Below, piece after piece: positions 55,470-64,000 of a stretch of DNA of 64,000 nt (position 1 is the stretch's first letter; each line of letters opens with the position of its first letter). The notes under the pieces were generated by a model. The model was given only the letters and a program-made list of their open reading frames with translations, ran no database searches and was not told the DNA's origin. This DNA is from Thiocystis violacea (GTDB taxonomy: Bacteria; Pseudomonadota; Gammaproteobacteria; Chromatiales; Chromatiaceae). The position numbers were made by a program, and so were the translations under genes. The stretch is from NCBI RefSeq assembly GCF_016583565.1, contig NZ_NRRF01000011.1, positions 51,302 through 115,301 of the forward strand, given 5' to 3'.

Positions 55470-57230
55470 ATGGCCTGGACCGAAGCCAAACTCATCGCCG
55501 AAGCCATGCTCGAAGGCTTCGAGCGACACTATCGTCTCTTCCGGGAGATCACGGGCGATGCCCAGCGGCGTTTCGAAACGGCGGACTGGCCCGCCGTGCA
55601 GGTCGCGGCGCGCGAGCGCATCGGCTTCTACGACGAGCGTGTCGGGGAGACGGTCGCCCTGCTCAGGCGCGAATTCCATCTGCGCGACCCGAGCGATATC
55701 CTCTGGCGGCGCGTGAAGGTGGAGTACATGCGCCTGCTCCCGCCGCTCAATCAGCCCGAGCTGGCGGAGACTTTCTACAACTCCGTGTTCTGCCGGCTCT
55801 TCGACCGCCACTACTACAACAACAGCTACATCTTCGTCTGGCCGCTGATCTCGACCGAGCACCTGGAGGCGGAGGTCCCGATTTTCAGGCCCTACTACCC
55901 CGCGCGCGATGGTTTCGCCCGCGTGCTGGCGCGCGTCCTCAGGGATGCCGGCTTCGCTCGCCCCTTCAGGGATCTGCGCCGCGACATCCGCTGTCTGCTG
56001 CTGGCCATCCGCTCGCGCTTTCCGGTCAATCGCGCGATCCAGCAGAACTTCCAGCTCGCCGTGCTGTGCGCGCCCTTCTACCGCAACAAGGCCGCCTACA
56101 TCATCGGCAAGGCCATCAACGGGGCGGACCAGATCCCCTTCGTCATCCCCGTGCTCAATGACGAGTCCAAGGGGCTCTATGTCGATACCTTGCTGACCGG
56201 CGCGGACGAGATCTCGGACATCTTCAGCTTTTCACGCGCCTACTTCATGGTGGATACCGAGGTGCCGGCGGCTGTCGTGGATTTCCTCCTGCCACTGATG
56301 CCACGCAAGGGCAAGGCCGAACTCTACACCGCGATCGGCTTGCAGAAGTTCGGCAAGGCGGAGTTCTACCGCGATTTCCTCAAGCATCTGCGCTACTCCT
56401 CCGATGACTTCGTGGTCGCCCCCGGCATCCGTGGCATGGTGATGTGCGTCTTCACGCTGCCGTCCTTCCCCTTCGTCTTCAAGATCATCAAGGACCGTTT
56501 CCCACCACCCAAGGAGATGACCCGCGAGCAGGTGAAGGAGAAGTATCAGCTGGTCAAGATGCACGACAGGGTCGGGCGCATGGCCGACTCCTGGGAATAC
56601 TCCCATGTCGCCTTTCCGCTGTCGCGCTTCTCGCCGGCCTTGCGCGCGCTACTGGAGAGCGAATGCGCGGCGAGCATCGAGGTCGTCGAGGATCAGCTCA
56701 TCATCAAGCACCTCTACATCGAGCGGCGCATGTCCCCGCTCAATCTCTATCTCCACACGGCGGACGACGAAGACATCCGTCACGCCATCGGCGAGTACGG
56801 CGATGCCATCAGGCAGCTGGCCGCCGCCAACATCTTCCCTGGCGACTTCCTCTTCAAGAACTTTGGCGTCACGCGCCAGGGGCGGGTGGTCTTCTACGAC
56901 TACGACGAACTCTGCTATCTGACGGAGTGCAATTTCCGCGAGATTCCGCCGGCGCCCTATCCCGAGATGGAGATGAGCGAAGAGCCCTGGTACACCGCCG
57001 GCCCGAATGATGTCTTCCCGGAGGAGTTCGAGACCTTTCTGCTCACCGACCCGCGCATCCGCAAGGTCTTTCGCCAGCGTCACGGCGAGTTGCTCGACCC
57101 GCACTGGTGGCGTGCACGGCAGGAGCACATCCGCGCGGGGCATTTGGAGGACGTCTTTCCCTACCCCGTTGCCCGTCGATTCCGAAAGGACAGGGAAGAA
57201 TTCCCGCGTCGCTATCCCCATCTCGCTTAA
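55470..57230 (+). CDS. aceK: Isocitrate dehydrogenase kinase/phosphatase
   Basis: 586 residues, near the E. coli length. Phosphorylates isocitrate dehydrogenase to send isocitrate to AceA, and reverses this. YYNNSYIFVWPLIST, APGIRGMVMCVFTLPSFPFV and KNFGVTRQGRVVFYDYDEL are the AceK kinase-domain signatures, and the regulatory N-terminal half is intact. It belongs functionally with aceA, although two other genes separate them. Confidence 0.97.
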   Translation: MAWTEAKLIAEAMLEGFERHYRLFREITGDAQRRFETADWPAVQVAARERIGFYDERVGETVALLRREFHLRDPSDILWRRVKVEYMRLLPPLNQPELAETFYNSVFCRLFDRHYYNNSYIFVWPLISTEHLEAEVPIFRPYYPARDGFARVLARVLRDAGFARPFRDLRRDIRCLLLAIRSRFPVNRAIQQNFQLAVLCAPFYRNKAAYIIGKAINGADQIPFVIPVLNDESKGLYVDTLLTGADEISDIFSFSRAYFMVDTEVPAAVVDFLLPLMPRKGKAELYTAIGLQKFGKAEFYRDFLKHLRYSSDDFVVAPGIRGMVMCVFTLPSFPFVFKIIKDRFPPPKEMTREQVKEKYQLVKMHDRVGRMADSWEYSHVAFPLSRFSPALRALLESECAASIEVVEDQLIIKHLYIERRMSPLNLYLHTADDEDIRHAIGEYGDAIRQLAAANIFPGDFLFKNFGVTRQGRVVFYDYDELCYLTECNFREIPPAPYPEMEMSEEPWYTAGPNDVFPEEFETFLLTDPRIRKVFRQRHGELLDPHWWRARQEHIRAGHLEDVFPYPVARRFRKDREEFPRRYPHLA

Positions 57231-57345
57231 GCCCCATCTCGCTGAGCGACGTCCGAGCCGGCTGGGGCGTCAGTCGGCAACGGGGCGCCGCACAGGATCC
57301 TGGGCTCGCCCCGCGTTCAATCCTCTCTCTCATCGAGTCGCGAAC

Positions 57346-58386
57346 ATGCTCAGACTACTGGTAACGGTCGTCCTACTTGCCGCCGCTGGGCTGGCGGCCG
57401 CGGCGGAGGGTTCCGCCCAGCTGGCGCCCGGGATGCAGAACCCCGGCTATCACGAGCAGCCCGCGTGGTTCAAGACAACCTTCCTGGATATCCGCGAGGA
57501 TCTCGACGAGGCGCGGGCGGCCGACAAGCGCCTCATCCTCTATTTCTACCAGGATGGCTGTCCCTACTGCGCCAAGCTGCTGCGTGAGAGCTTTGCGGAT
57601 CGCGCCATCGCGGATCTGACCCGCCAGCACTTCGAGGTCATCGCGATCAACATCTGGGGAGATCGCGAGGTCACCGGGCTGACGGGTGAGGTGACGACCG
57701 AAAAGGCCTTCGCCAGCGGCTTGAAGGTTCAGTTCACGCCGACCCTGTTGATGTTGGACGCGTCCGGCGGCGTCGTTCTGCGCATCAACGGCTACTTCCC
57801 GCCGCACCGCTTCGCGGCTGCGCTGGCCTATGTCGCCGAGGGGCAGGAGCGCGGCGGACAGGACTTCAACGCCTTTGCCGCCGCCCGGGCTCCGGAGCAG
57901 GCCAAGGGACGGCTGCATGAAGAGGGAGGTTTCCTGCCCAAGCCGTTGCGTTTGGCTGACAATCGCGCAGCCTCCGAGCGGCCCCTAGTCGTGATGTTCG
58001 AGCAGGCCGTCTGCGCGGCCTGTGACGAGCTGCACCAGGATATCCTGCGGCGCGAACCCGTGGCGATCTCGCTCAGCGCGTTGGATGGCGCCGTGCTCGA
58101 CACCTTTGCGACCGAGACCGTCCAGACCCCGGACGGCCGCGAGATGCCAGCGCGCGACTGGGCCAAGACGCTCGGCATCCTCTACACGCCGAGCCTGGTC
58201 TTCTTCGATGCCGATGGCCGAGAGGTCTTCAGAACCGAGGGCGGCCTCAAGACCTTCCACATCCAGGGCGCCCTCGACTATGTCGCGACGGGCGCCTACC
58301 GTTGGCAGCCCAGCTTCCAGCGCTTTCTCTCCACGCGCCGCGCGGCCCTGGAGGCCCGCGGCATCGACGTCGATCTCATGGACTAG
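57346..58386 (+). CDS. Exported protein with two thioredoxin-like domains
   Basis: 346 residues. Signal peptide (LLVTVVLLAAAGLAAAA). First domain: CPYC at C72/C75 in YFYQDGCPYCAKLL, then FTPTLLMLDASGG with the cis-Pro. Second domain: CAAC near 223-226 (EQAVCAACDELHQD), with YTPSLVFFDADGREV. Tandem thioredoxin folds resemble SoxW or DsbD-partner proteins. A periplasmic thiol or disulfide role is likely. ATG 57346 chosen because the signal peptide starts there; a longer frame overlaps aceK. Confidence 0.82.
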   Translation: MLRLLVTVVLLAAAGLAAAAEGSAQLAPGMQNPGYHEQPAWFKTTFLDIREDLDEARAADKRLILYFYQDGCPYCAKLLRESFADRAIADLTRQHFEVIAINIWGDREVTGLTGEVTTEKAFASGLKVQFTPTLLMLDASGGVVLRINGYFPPHRFAAALAYVAEGQERGGQDFNAFAAARAPEQAKGRLHEEGGFLPKPLRLADNRAASERPLVVMFEQAVCAACDELHQDILRREPVAISLSALDGAVLDTFATETVQTPDGREMPARDWAKTLGILYTPSLVFFDADGREVFRTEGGLKTFHIQGALDYVATGAYRWQPSFQRFLSTRRAALEARGIDVDLMD

Positions 58387-58410
58387 CCGCCGGGTCTTGC
58401 CGGCGAGCCA

Positions 58411-58800
58411 TCAGGGGAGCGCGATGGGGGCAGGGGGTGTCCAGTCCGCCGCGCGATGCTCAGCCACGACTGTCGTGTAGATCCCGCCGCGCACATTGAA
58501 GTCCGCTGTCAGCCGCATGAAACGCGGTTCCGTGGCCTCGACCAGATCGTTCAGGATCCGGTTGGTCATCGCCTCATGGAAGGCGCCCTCGTCGCGGTAG
58601 GCCCAGACGTACAGCTTCAGGGACTTCAGCTCCACGCACTTCTGCTCGGGGACATACTCAAGCGTCAGCTCGGCGAAGTCCGGCTGACCCGTCTTGGGGC
58701 AGAGACAGGTGAACTCGGGCACCCGGATGCGGATGGTGTAATCGCGCTCGGGTTGTGGATTGGGGAAGATCTCGAGCGTTTTGCTCGGGACGCTTGGCAT
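58411..58800 (-). CDS. queF: 7-cyano-7-deazaguanine reductase (type I QueF)
   Basis: 129 residues, the short type I form. Reduces preQ0 to preQ1 for queuosine in tRNA, using NADPH. The catalytic Cys is C34 in [16 protein letters not shown], with D41. [13 protein letters not shown] and [14 protein letters not shown] complete the T-fold. AGGAG lies before ATG 58800. FolE2, of the same superfamily, lies 3 kb away. Confidence 0.95.
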   Translation of the reverse strand: MPSVPSKTLEIFPNPQPERDYTIRIRVPEFTCLCPKTGQPDFAELTLEYVPEQKCVELKSLKLYVWAYRDEGAFHEAMTNRILNDLVEATEPRFMRLTADFNVRGGIYTTVVAEHRAADWTPPAPIALP

Positions 58801-58989
58801 CGTGGGATTCTCCTGGAAGGGTGTGTTGCCGCAAACAGCACGGCCCGGGGGCTAAGTCTAAGTCGAGACGCCTTCCGACAGGTAGCCGGCCGACTGGTTC
58901 CCGGTCATTGCGCGACGTGCGGATGCGCGAGGCCGCGCAAGCGAGGTGCTGTCTGCCGTCGGTGCCGACTTCGCGCTATCATCACGACC

Positions 58990-59712
58990 ATGAACGCTCA
59001 ATTTCGAATCGATGATCCGGCGGCCTATCGTCGCGCCGATGAGCTGGAGGTCCTGGCGGAGCTGGTCCCCGTGAGGGGGCTGAAAGTGCTGGAACTCGGC
59101 TGTGGGGCCGCCTGGATGACGCGACAGGTCGCGACCCGGCTCGGTGCGGCCGCAGTGGTCGCCACCGAGGTCGACCGCATCCAGCATGAGAAGAACCTGG
59201 CCATCGAGGATCTGCCCAATGTGCGGTTTCGCCTCGGTGGCGCGGAGGCCATCGCGGATCCGGATGGTGCCTATGACCTGGCGCTCATGTTCAAGTCGCT
59301 GCACCATGTCCCCATGGATCTCATGGATGCGGCCCTGGCTGAGATTCACCGAGTCTTGGTGCCCGGCGGTTGCCTCTATGTGTCGGAGCCCGTCTACGCG
59401 GGCGACTTCAACGCGGTGATGCGCCTGATCCATGACGAGCTGGAGGTCAGGACGGCGGCCTTCGAGGCGATGCGGCGCGCGGTCGACGCGGGACGCTTCT
59501 GTCTCGAGCGGGAAGTCTTCTACGAGGCCGAGGGCGTCTATCCGGATTGGGAGAGCTTCGCGGCCCGCTTCCTCCAGGTGACGCACACTCGGCATGATCT
59601 CGACGCGGCGGGTGTCGCGGCCGTGCGTGCCGCCTTCGAGCGCCATCTCACGCCGGAGGGTGCGCGCTTCCTCAAACCACACCGGGTCGATCTGCTGCGC
59701 CGCCTGTCCTGA
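58990..59712 (+). CDS. Class I SAM-dependent methyltransferase
   Basis: 240 residues. Motif I VLELGCGAAWMTRQV, acidic VVATEVD at the end of beta-2, YDLALMFKSLHHVPMDLMD, and post-III VLVPGGCLYVSEPVY indicate a Methyltransf_11-like Rossmann enzyme. Substrate cannot be predicted. ATG 58990 gives a full N-terminus; upstream in-frame codons overlap the queF promoter. Convergent with the CysZ/J-domain gene. Confidence 0.82.
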   Translation: MNAQFRIDDPAAYRRADELEVLAELVPVRGLKVLELGCGAAWMTRQVATRLGAAAVVATEVDRIQHEKNLAIEDLPNVRFRLGGAEAIADPDGAYDLALMFKSLHHVPMDLMDAALAEIHRVLVPGGCLYVSEPVYAGDFNAVMRLIHDELEVRTAAFEAMRRAVDAGRFCLEREVFYEAEGVYPDWESFAARFLQVTHTRHDLDAAGVAAVRAAFERHLTPEGARFLKPHRVDLLRRLS

Positions 59713-59735
59713 GCGGCGCGTCCTCGGAAACCAGG

Positions 59736-60959
59736 CTAGGCCCGGCGCCGATCGTCGCCGGGGCGTCGCTGCTCGGGGCGTGTCAGCACCGACTTGGCCT
59801 CGTTGACCTTGGACGCCAGGTAGTCCGAGCCGCCGCGATCCGGGTGTAGCCGCTGAATCAAGCGGCGATGCGCCTCCTGGATCTCGTCCGGGCCGGCTTC
59901 GGGCTTGATGCCTAGGATGGCGCGCGCCTCCTGCCCGTTCATGCCGGTTGCCGCGGGTCGCGGCGGGACCTCAGGGCGTTGGCGCGGGGGCGGCTCCTGA
60001 AACACCTGACCACGCACATGGCTGAGATAGACCTCCAATGCCTCGGCGGACTCGGCATCCATCTGGTAGCAGGTCGTCAGCAGATCCAGCAGCTCTCGCG
60101 TCGGGACCTCGTCGAGTGACTTGCCCTCATGCGTACCGGCGAGCACCTCGCCGTTGATCCGGCCGGAGAGGTGGTCGATGGTGAGCAGCACATAGCGGGT
60201 GGCGACCCTGGAGACATGAGGCCCCTGATAGTTGCTCGGGGGTTTCAGCTCGCGCAGCCACATCGCCGTCGCGCCCGCGACCGCGCTGGGCATCAGGATG
60301 AAATTCACCACTGGGATCATCCCCAGAGCCGCCGTGGCCGCACCAAAGCTCAGGGCGAGTGTGCGCCGTTCACCGAGCCGCTGACGTATCTCGCGAAACT
60401 TGAGGCCGTGATTGCCCATGGGGTAGTCGGCGTACTCGACGGTGAGTATCCAGGCGGTATAGAGGAACCAGAGCACCGGCCCCGCCACTGGGACGAACAG
60501 CAGGACGAGGAAGGGAATGGCCAAGAGCGTCGCGTAGAGGATCTTGCGCAGCTCGTCGAACAGCGTGGGGAGCAGATCGGCCAGGAGCCGCCGCAGGTCG
60601 CCCTCCTGCTGTATCGCGCGCCCGGTCAGCGCCAGTTCGACCTTCTCGGCGAGCAGATTGTTGAAGGGCGAGGCGATGAGGTTGGCGACGATCCCGAAGG
60701 TATAGAAGACCAGCACCAGCATGAGCAGGGCGAAGATCGGCCAAAGGATCCAATCCAGCCAGCCGAGCCAGGCTGGGACCTTGGAGTCCAGGAGCGCCAT
60801 CAGCCCCTCGAACTCATGGATGCCGACGTAGATGGCACCGGTGAAGACCAGGATGTTCACCAGCAAGGGAACGACCACGAACCGCCGCAGTCCCGGGCGG
60901 GTGATGAGCTTCATCCCTTGCAGGAGATATCCGGCGCCTGAAAGTGAGTTGCTGAGCAT
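59736..60959 (-). CDS. CysZ/EI24-like membrane protein fused to a J domain
   Basis: 407 residues in three parts. Residues 1-235 form a CysZ/EI24-type membrane domain with about four hydrophobic segments (SGAGYLLQGMKLITRPGLRR, ANLIASPFNNLLAEKVE, VLWFLYTAWILTVEYADYPM). Residues 240-325 resemble the linker of single-pass J proteins (RYVLLTIDHLSGRINGEVL, ELLDLLTTCYQMDAESAEAL). Residues 340-400 are a J domain with HPD at 372-374 (LIQRLHPDRGGSDYL). CysZ carries sulfate; a J domain recruits DnaK. The continuous frame implies a real fusion. Confidence 0.85.
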   Translation of the reverse strand: MLSNSLSGAGYLLQGMKLITRPGLRRFVVVPLLVNILVFTGAIYVGIHEFEGLMALLDSKVPAWLGWLDWILWPIFALLMLVLVFYTFGIVANLIASPFNNLLAEKVELALTGRAIQQEGDLRRLLADLLPTLFDELRKILYATLLAIPFLVLLFVPVAGPVLWFLYTAWILTVEYADYPMGNHGLKFREIRQRLGERRTLALSFGAATAALGMIPVVNFILMPSAVAGATAMWLRELKPPSNYQGPHVSRVATRYVLLTIDHLSGRINGEVLAGTHEGKSLDEVPTRELLDLLTTCYQMDAESAEALEVYLSHVRGQVFQEPPPRQRPEVPPRPAATGMNGQEARAILGIKPEAGPDEIQEAHRRLIQRLHPDRGGSDYLASKVNEAKSVLTRPEQRRPGDDRRRA

Positions 60960-61177
60960 AGATCCAGTTCGAGCAAGATCCCGTAAGGGCGTCCGGGCGT
61001 CTTCAAGGGGGAGGCTGCGCCGCGCGCGGCCGGGTTGCCCTGAGAGCGCCCTGGCGGCAATGAGTGAAGGGGGCAGTATACCTAGGGTCGGGCGCGGTTG
61101 GATGACGGGTTATACAGGTTCGCCCGCGGGTCGTGTCGGCAATCCACCGCATCACATCACATGCCGAGCCCCTTTCC

Positions 61178-61900
61178 TCAGTCGAGCAGCCGCCGCAGGG
61201 CCCGCGGTGCTTCGAGCATGGGGTTGTGTCCGATTCCCGCCATGACGGCCACCTCGGTGGTGGGTCGTAGCGAGCGGACGCGCTGGGCGATCGCGAGGAA
61301 TTTGCGATCCTCGCCACCCACGATCCACCGCAGTCGTCCGGGATAGTCGCGCAGCACATCCCAAGCGCTCGGCATGACGCCGAGCCCCAGTGACTCCAAT
61401 GCGCCGGCCAGACCTTCGGGCCGTTGCGACAGACGCCGCTCGCGCTGGCGCTGCAGGACATCGGGCGGCAGGCTGCGCTGGGTCTCGAACAGGGGTTGGC
61501 ACTCCCAGGACTGGACGAACGCCTCGATGCCTTGGCGACGCAGCAGCCGGATCCAGCTCAGGTCCTGGTCCAGGCGCTCGGCTCGCAGCTCTGGTTCGGT
61601 CAATCCCGGGTGGGCCGAGATGATGGTGGCCTGTCTGAATCGCTCGGGCGCCTCCCTCAGCATCCCGAGGGCGACGCGCCCGCCGAGTGAGTAGCCGACG
61701 ATGGTCTCGACGCACTCTGGAATAGTGGCCAGCAGGGCGCGGATGACGTCGTCGAAACCGCCGCGAGGGTCGCTGGCCTGGCCATGTCCAGGGAGATCGA
61801 TCGGCAGCCACTTGGCGTCGGAGTCGCTACAGGGCAACCAATCGCGCGCGTCCCCGGTGAAGCCGTGGAGCAGCAGACAGCGGGGCTCGCCGCTGGTCAG
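61178..61900 (-). CDS. Alpha/beta hydrolase, MenH-like
   Basis: 240 residues if the CTG at 61900 is the start. Oxyanion motif [13 protein letters not shown], nucleophile in [13 protein letters not shown], and His in [11 protein letters not shown] form the alpha/beta-hydrolase triad; closest to MenH (SHCHC synthase of menaquinone synthesis). TTG 61837 would lose the LLLHGF motif. The CTG overlaps the folE2 stop as C-TGA, and GAGG lies seven bases upstream, which supports translational coupling. Another esterase is the alternative. Confidence 0.75.
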   Translation of the reverse strand: MTSGEPRCLLLHGFTGDARDWLPCSDSDAKWLPIDLPGHGQASDPRGGFDDVIRALLATIPECVETIVGYSLGGRVALGMLREAPERFRQATIISAHPGLTEPELRAERLDQDLSWIRLLRRQGIEAFVQSWECQPLFETQRSLPPDVLQRQRERRLSQRPEGLAGALESLGLGVMPSAWDVLRDYPGRLRWIVGGEDRKFLAIAQRVRSLRPTTEVAVMAGIGHNPMLEAPRALRRLLD

Positions 61901-62751
61901 ATCCCTGCCTCGGCGATCCTGGCCTCCCGCTCCTTGTCGCGCTCGATCAGGGCGTAGGCCGAGTGGTTGTGGATGGACTCGAAATTCTCCGCCTCGACGA
62001 CATAGGCGAGGATGCGCTCATCCGCGTTGAGCCGCTGGGCGACGTCGCGGACCATGTCCTCGACGAACTTGGGGTTGTCGTAGGCGCGCTCGGTGACGAA
62101 TTTCTCGTCCGGCCGCTTGAGCAGGCCGAAGAGTTCCGAGGAGGCCTCCTGTTCGACGATCTCGATCACGTCCTCGAGCCAGATGAAGGTCTCTGTCCGC
62201 ACCTGGACCGTGACATGGGAGCGCTGATTGTGCGCCCCGTAGGCCGAGATCTCCTTGGAGCAGGGGCAGAGGCTGGTGACCGGGATCACCACCTTGATTT
62301 CCAGTTTCGGCTCGCCGTCACGGATCTCGCCGATGAAGGTGACATCGTAGTCGAGCAGACTCTCGACGCCCGAGACGGGTGCCTTCTTGTTGATGAAGAA
62401 GGGGAAGCGCATCTCGATGTGGCCGGCCTCGGATTCCAGTCGCGCGGACATCTCCGCCAGCATGTCCTTGAATGAAGGCACGCTGATCTCGCGCTCGTGG
62501 TTGTTCAGGATCTGCACGAAGCGCGACATGTGCGTCCCCTTGAAGTCGTGCGGCAGGTAGACGTACATATTGAAGGTCGCGACCGTGTGCTGCTCCACGC
62601 CGCCGCGGTCGAGTACGCGCACGGGGTGGCGGATGTCTTTGATTCCTACCTTGTCGATGGCGATGCGGCGGGTGTCGGCGCTGCTCTGAACGTCAGCGAT
62701 CTCAGTCGCTGGATCTTGAGTGCAACACCTGGGATTGAGCGCGTGCTCCAT
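61897..62751 (-). CDS. folE2: GTP cyclohydrolase FolE2 (type IB)
   Basis: 284 residues. Makes dihydroneopterin triphosphate for folate and queuosine. Catalytic Cys in [43 protein letters not shown] and QRSHVTVQV are the FolE2 signature. This metal-flexible form replaces zinc-dependent FolE, often under Zur control; no Zur site was identified here. Stop overlaps the start of the MenH-like gene. Confidence 0.95.
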   Translation of the reverse strand: MEHALNPRCCTQDPATEIADVQSSADTRRIAIDKVGIKDIRHPVRVLDRGGVEQHTVATFNMYVYLPHDFKGTHMSRFVQILNNHEREISVPSFKDMLAEMSARLESEAGHIEMRFPFFINKKAPVSGVESLLDYDVTFIGEIRDGEPKLEIKVVIPVTSLCPCSKEISAYGAHNQRSHVTVQVRTETFIWLEDVIEIVEQEASSELFGLLKRPDEKFVTERAYDNPKFVEDMVRDVAQRLNADERILAYVVEAENFESIHNHSAYALIERDKEREARIAEAGI

Positions 62752-62892
62752 GGATTGGATTCCTCAACGGATCTTTACTGCCTGCGGTCCCCGTCAATCT
62801 TGGGTCTGACGCCCGCGAGAAAAAGCGGCAAGGATTGGAATTGTGCGGGATTCGCCGGCCCGTCAGACGGGCGCGACGAGGCTGTGTGGGGA

Positions 62893-63786
62893 TCAGTGCG
62901 TGCGCCCGAGCAGGGCGTTGGCGACCCAGCGCAAGGGATCGGCGCTCTCGCCGAAGATCTCCAGCGCCCGATGGGCCTCCTGCGTGAGGTTGGCGGCCAT
63001 CTCCTTGGCCTCCGCGAGCCCGAGGAGCGCGGGATAGGTGGCCTTGTTCAATTCAATGTCGCGGCCGGCGGTCTTGCCGATTGCACCGGTATCGCCCTCG
63101 ACGTCCAGAACGTCGTCCTGGATCTGGAAGGCCAGGCCGAGGCACTTGGCGAAGTGATCGAGCCGCTCGGCTTGCTCTGGAATCAGGTCGCCCTGGGCGC
63201 GCAACGCCATCTGGACCGAGGAGCGGATGAGTGCGCCGGTCTTGTGGATGTGGATGTTCTCCAGCATGACGACATCGATGGGCGTGCCTTCGGCCGCCAG
63301 GTCCATGGCTTGACCGCCGACCATGCCGCGCGAGCCGCTGGCGCGCGACAGGGTCTCGACCATGCGGATCCGCGACTCCGCGCACAGCCCGGGTGCCTCG
63401 GCCAGGGTCTGGAAGGCTAGCGTCTGGAGCGCGTCCCCGGCGAGGATGGCGGTTGCCTCGTCGAAGGCGCGGTGGCAGGTCGGGCGCCCGCGTCTGAGGT
63501 CGTCGTCGTCCATCGCCGGGAGATCGTCGTGGATCAGGGAATAGGCGTGGATCAGCTCGACCGCGCAGGCCGGGCGATCGAGCAGCGCGGCGTCGACCCC
63601 CAGTGCCTCGCCGGCGGCGTAGGCGAGCAGGGGGCGGATGCGTTTGCCAGAGGCCAGCACCGTGTAGCGCATCGCCTCGTGCAGGCGCGAGGGCGGGATG
63701 CTGACGGCGGGCAGGATGTCGTCGAGCGCGGACTCGATGCGTGCGAGGCAGCGCGTGCGAAAGGCGTCCAGGTTGGTATCGGTCAT
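62893..63786 (-). CDS. ispA: Farnesyl diphosphate synthase
   Basis: 297 residues, trans-isoprenyl diphosphate synthase. First Asp-rich motif in [19 protein letters not shown], second in [35 protein letters not shown] is conserved. Supplies C15 units to quinones, carotenoids and undecaprenyl carriers. Start overlaps the xseB stop by four bases, the usual xseB-ispA pair; dxs, often next, is elsewhere (38245). Confidence 0.96.
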   Translation of the reverse strand: MTDTNLDAFRTRCLARIESALDDILPAVSIPPSRLHEAMRYTVLASGKRIRPLLAYAAGEALGVDAALLDRPACAVELIHAYSLIHDDLPAMDDDDLRRGRPTCHRAFDEATAILAGDALQTLAFQTLAEAPGLCAESRIRMVETLSRASGSRGMVGGQAMDLAAEGTPIDVVMLENIHIHKTGALIRSSVQMALRAQGDLIPEQAERLDHFAKCLGLAFQIQDDVLDVEGDTGAIGKTAGRDIELNKATYPALLGLAEAKEMAANLTQEAHRALEIFGESADPLRWVANALLGRTH

Positions 63787-64000
63787 TGGGTGTCGAAAGG
63801 CTCTGGCTCGGCATCGGGCCGGGCGTCGGTCAGGATGCGAACCCGCTGCTCCGCGCTGTCGAGTGCCTGCTGGCAGACGCGCGTGAGGCCGACGCCGCGC
63901 TCGAAGGCCGCAAGCGATTGCTCAAGGGTCATCTCGCCCTTTTCCAAGGCGTCGACGACCCCTTCCAAATCGGCGAGGGCTTGCTCGAAGGGGGGGGCGG
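63783..64000 (-). CDS. xseB: Exodeoxyribonuclease VII small subunit (partial)
   Basis: The frame is open to the window edge and lacks only a few N-terminal residues. [20 protein letters not shown] and [20 protein letters not shown], with [12 protein letters not shown], are the XseB helical-bundle signature. It binds XseA to form the ATP-independent exonuclease. Overlaps ispA by four bases. Confidence 0.95.
   Translation of the reverse strand, partial: APPFEQALADLEGVVDALEKGEMTLEQSLAAFERGVGLTRVCQQALDSAEQRVRILTDARPDAEPEPFDTQ

Noticed and set aside
57007..57345. N-terminal extension of the double-thioredoxin protein
   Set aside because: It overlaps aceK and would bury the signal peptide at 57346.

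Overview
The window is GC-rich chromosomal DNA from a gammaproteobacterium. It most resembles a purple sulfur bacterium or related sulfur-oxidising autotroph (Chromatiaceae-like). The reasons are the typical gammaproteobacterial order yceD-rpmF-plsX-fabHDG-acpP-fabF-pabC-mltG-tmk-holB-pilZ-tatD, a Calvin-cycle locus with both form I and form II RubisCO, and a moxR-DUF58-vWA-BatD cluster. No rRNA, tRNA, CRISPR array, prophage or intact insertion sequence was seen. The family-level assignment is inference.

Layout. 1-9.8 kb: the 3' tip of efp, then epmA, two convergent envelope-type genes (DUF4139, DUF2189), a three-cluster CDGSH-type protein, a pair of SPFH membrane proteins, an Rpn-type nuclease and a HAD phosphatase. 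8.8-16.3 kb: a tightly overlapping Bat/MoxR operon of six genes. 16.3-18.5 kb: folK, an orphan FixJ-type regulator, a small unknown ORF, a possible structured RNA and a very strong terminator. 18.5-29.7 kb: the fatty-acid synthesis operon running into pabC, mltG, tmk, holB, pilZ and tatD. 29.8-35.5 kb, minus strand: a polyphosphate:AMP phosphotransferase and a molybdate operon modABCD plus one unknown gene, with a ModE-like operator upstream. 35.8-36.7 kb: a chemoreceptor remnant and the longest gene-free stretch, which holds clustered DnaA-box sequences and an AT-rich tract. 36.7-40.2 kb, minus strand: ogt/ada-type methyltransferase, gloB, dxs. 40.4-50.2 kb: cbbR, cbbLS, cbbQ, a convergent fic gene, cbbO and cbbM. 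50.2-52.6 kb: trkH and pdxH. 52.9-57.2 kb: isocitrate lyase, a secreted DsrE-like protein, rraA and aceK. 57.3-64 kb: a double-thioredoxin protein, queF, a methyltransferase, a CysZ/J-domain fusion, a MenH-like hydrolase, folE2, ispA and partial xseB.

How it works together. CbbR probably controls two promoters, cbbL and cbbM, that share a sequence element. One CbbQ/CbbO pair probably reactivates both RubisCO forms. Isocitrate lyase and AceK control entry to the glyoxylate shunt, giving an organic-acid counterpart to CO2 fixation. The mod operon supplies molybdenum and the fab operon supplies lipids. dxs and ispA, 23 kb apart, belong to isoprenoid (carotenoid/quinone) synthesis.

The least expected features are a regulated Fic AMP-transferase inside the cbb cluster, the DnaA-box/AT-rich region between two converging 3' ends, the CysZ-J-domain fusion, a candidate structured RNA before the 18.4-kb terminator, and several palindromic operators. 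I found no clearly new multi-gene defence or metabolic system.
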